From NCBI GenBank assembly GCA_035325645.1, contig DAOKZK010000075.1, forward strand, positions 1-6,752: 6,752 nt of DNA, written 5' to 3'. The notes below the pieces were generated by a model that made no database searches, was not told the DNA's origin, and saw nothing but the letters and a program-made list of their open reading frames with translations. Source of the stretch: Macondimonas sp035325645 (GTDB lineage Bacteria; Pseudomonadota; Gammaproteobacteria; UBA5335). Shown piece by piece: positions 6,285 through 6,752 of the stretch. Position 1 is the stretch's first letter; the number at the start of each line of letters is the position of its first letter. Both the position numbers and the translations under genes were made by a program.

Positions 6285-6747
6285 ACAACAGGGCGAGACG
6301 GAATCCGGGCTTGCCGGTCTTGAGCGTGCGGGCGGGGGCGAAGGCGCTCTTCAGCGACTCGGGCCAGGCGTTGAACTTGGTCTCGGAGACGCGGTAGGCG
6401 GTCTCGACGTACTCGGTCGGGTCCTCGCCGCCCTCGGCGATGCGGCGCACGATCTCGGCGAGCCGCTTCTGGTCCCACTCGACCCGCTTGGGGAGGTCGG
6501 CGGTGACGCGCACGCGGCCGTCGTCGAAATGCACGACACCGGTATCCTTGCCGGCGGCCAGGCGCAGGGCGTGCGCGCGGTCGGCGTACTTCAGCTCCAG
6601 CGCGCGTTCGAGGTGATCCACGATGGCCTTGGCGGCCGAGAGCAGATCGGCGGCATCGTTCTTGAGCTGGAACAGCGCATCGCTTTGCAGCGCGGCGAGC
6701 TCGCCGGCCGGCGTGGCGAGAACCTGGTCGGGGGTGAGGCGGCTCAT
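6283..6747 (-). CDS. Conserved-looking phage protein, function unknown
   Basis: This 154-residue protein is the first gene of the visible operon; only five bases upstream of ATG 6747 are in the window, so its SD cannot be judged. Residues about 3-65 are Ala/Leu-rich and helical (AGELAALQSDALFQLKND and SAAKAIVDHLERALELKYADR), possibly coiled coil. After a short FDDGRVRVTADLPKRVEWD segment (74-92) comes a second helical part (KRLAEIVRRIAEGG), and the end is ARTLKTGKPGFRLALL. I recall similar proteins upstream of recombination genes in siphophages and prophages, always without an assigned function; I cannot confirm a family name. There are no cysteines, P-loop or nuclease motif. It ends 12 bases before the next gene's ATG. 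Host-nuclease inhibition or DNA-handling accessory roles are conceivable but unsupported. Confidence 0.75.
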   Translation of the reverse strand: MSRLTPDQVLATPAGELAALQSDALFQLKNDAADLLSAAKAIVDHLERALELKYADRAHALRLAAGKDTGVVHFDDGRVRVTADLPKRVEWDQKRLAEIVRRIAEGGEDPTEYVETAYRVSETKFNAWPESLKSAFAPARTLKTGKPGFRLALL

Positions 6748-6752
6748 GCGAC

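Noticed and set aside
5993..6478. N-terminal extension of the Sak4-like ATPase
   Set aside because: The extension overlaps two other genes, is Arg-rich and motif-free, and a strong SD sits at the internal ATG 5992.
1..6752. CRISPR array, tRNA, terminator or promoter
   Set aside because: No spaced repeats, cloverleaf or hairpin-plus-T-run were seen, and coding sequence fills almost every base. The Cas4-like nuclease alone is not evidence for CRISPR.

Overview
The window is a compact, GC-rich (roughly 65% by eye) piece of a tailed-phage or prophage genome holding a DNA replication and recombination module. All genes lie on the minus strand, so transcription runs from right to left. GC content and codon use suggest a proteobacterial host, perhaps a beta- or gammaproteobacterium; that is inference. 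A run of exactly 100 Ns flanked by an exact 55-bp duplication shows the sequence is a scaffold, probably from a metagenome or draft assembly.

In transcription order the genes are: an unrecognised 154-aa protein (6747-6283); an unrecognised 93-aa helical protein (6270-5989); a Sak4-like RecA-fold ATPase (5992-5135); a probable phage ssDNA-binding protein (5122-4526); an SF2 DEAH helicase with a C-terminal zinc ribbon (4510-2834); a small zinc protein of the DUF6511 type (2837-2481); a PD-(D/E)XK nuclease with four Fe-S-type cysteines (2469-1547, broken by the assembly gap); and a primase-helicase with TOPRIM and RecA-like domains (1547 to the left edge, incomplete). Genes overlap by 1-4 bases or are separated by at most 15 bases, and most Shine-Dalgarno (SD) sequences lie on or next to the previous gene's stop codon. 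This looks like one translationally coupled operon. No promoter, terminator, tRNA, CRISPR array or mobile element was seen, and no stretch over 300 bases lacks a gene.

The likely logic, inferred from the families: the Sak4-like protein and the ssDNA-binding protein handle recombination or annealing, the DEAH helicase and Cas4/AddB-like nuclease open and resect DNA, and the primase-helicase starts and drives fork synthesis. The small zinc protein is the least understood member. It ends in an SSB-tip-like tail (DDVPF), whereas the neighbouring SSB-like protein does not.

Two corrections matter to any user. First, proteins translated through the Ns are artefacts; collapsing 155 bases restores one nuclease frame exactly. 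Second, the leftmost 1547 bases are a single open minus-strand gene that has no stop in the window and is therefore easily missed.
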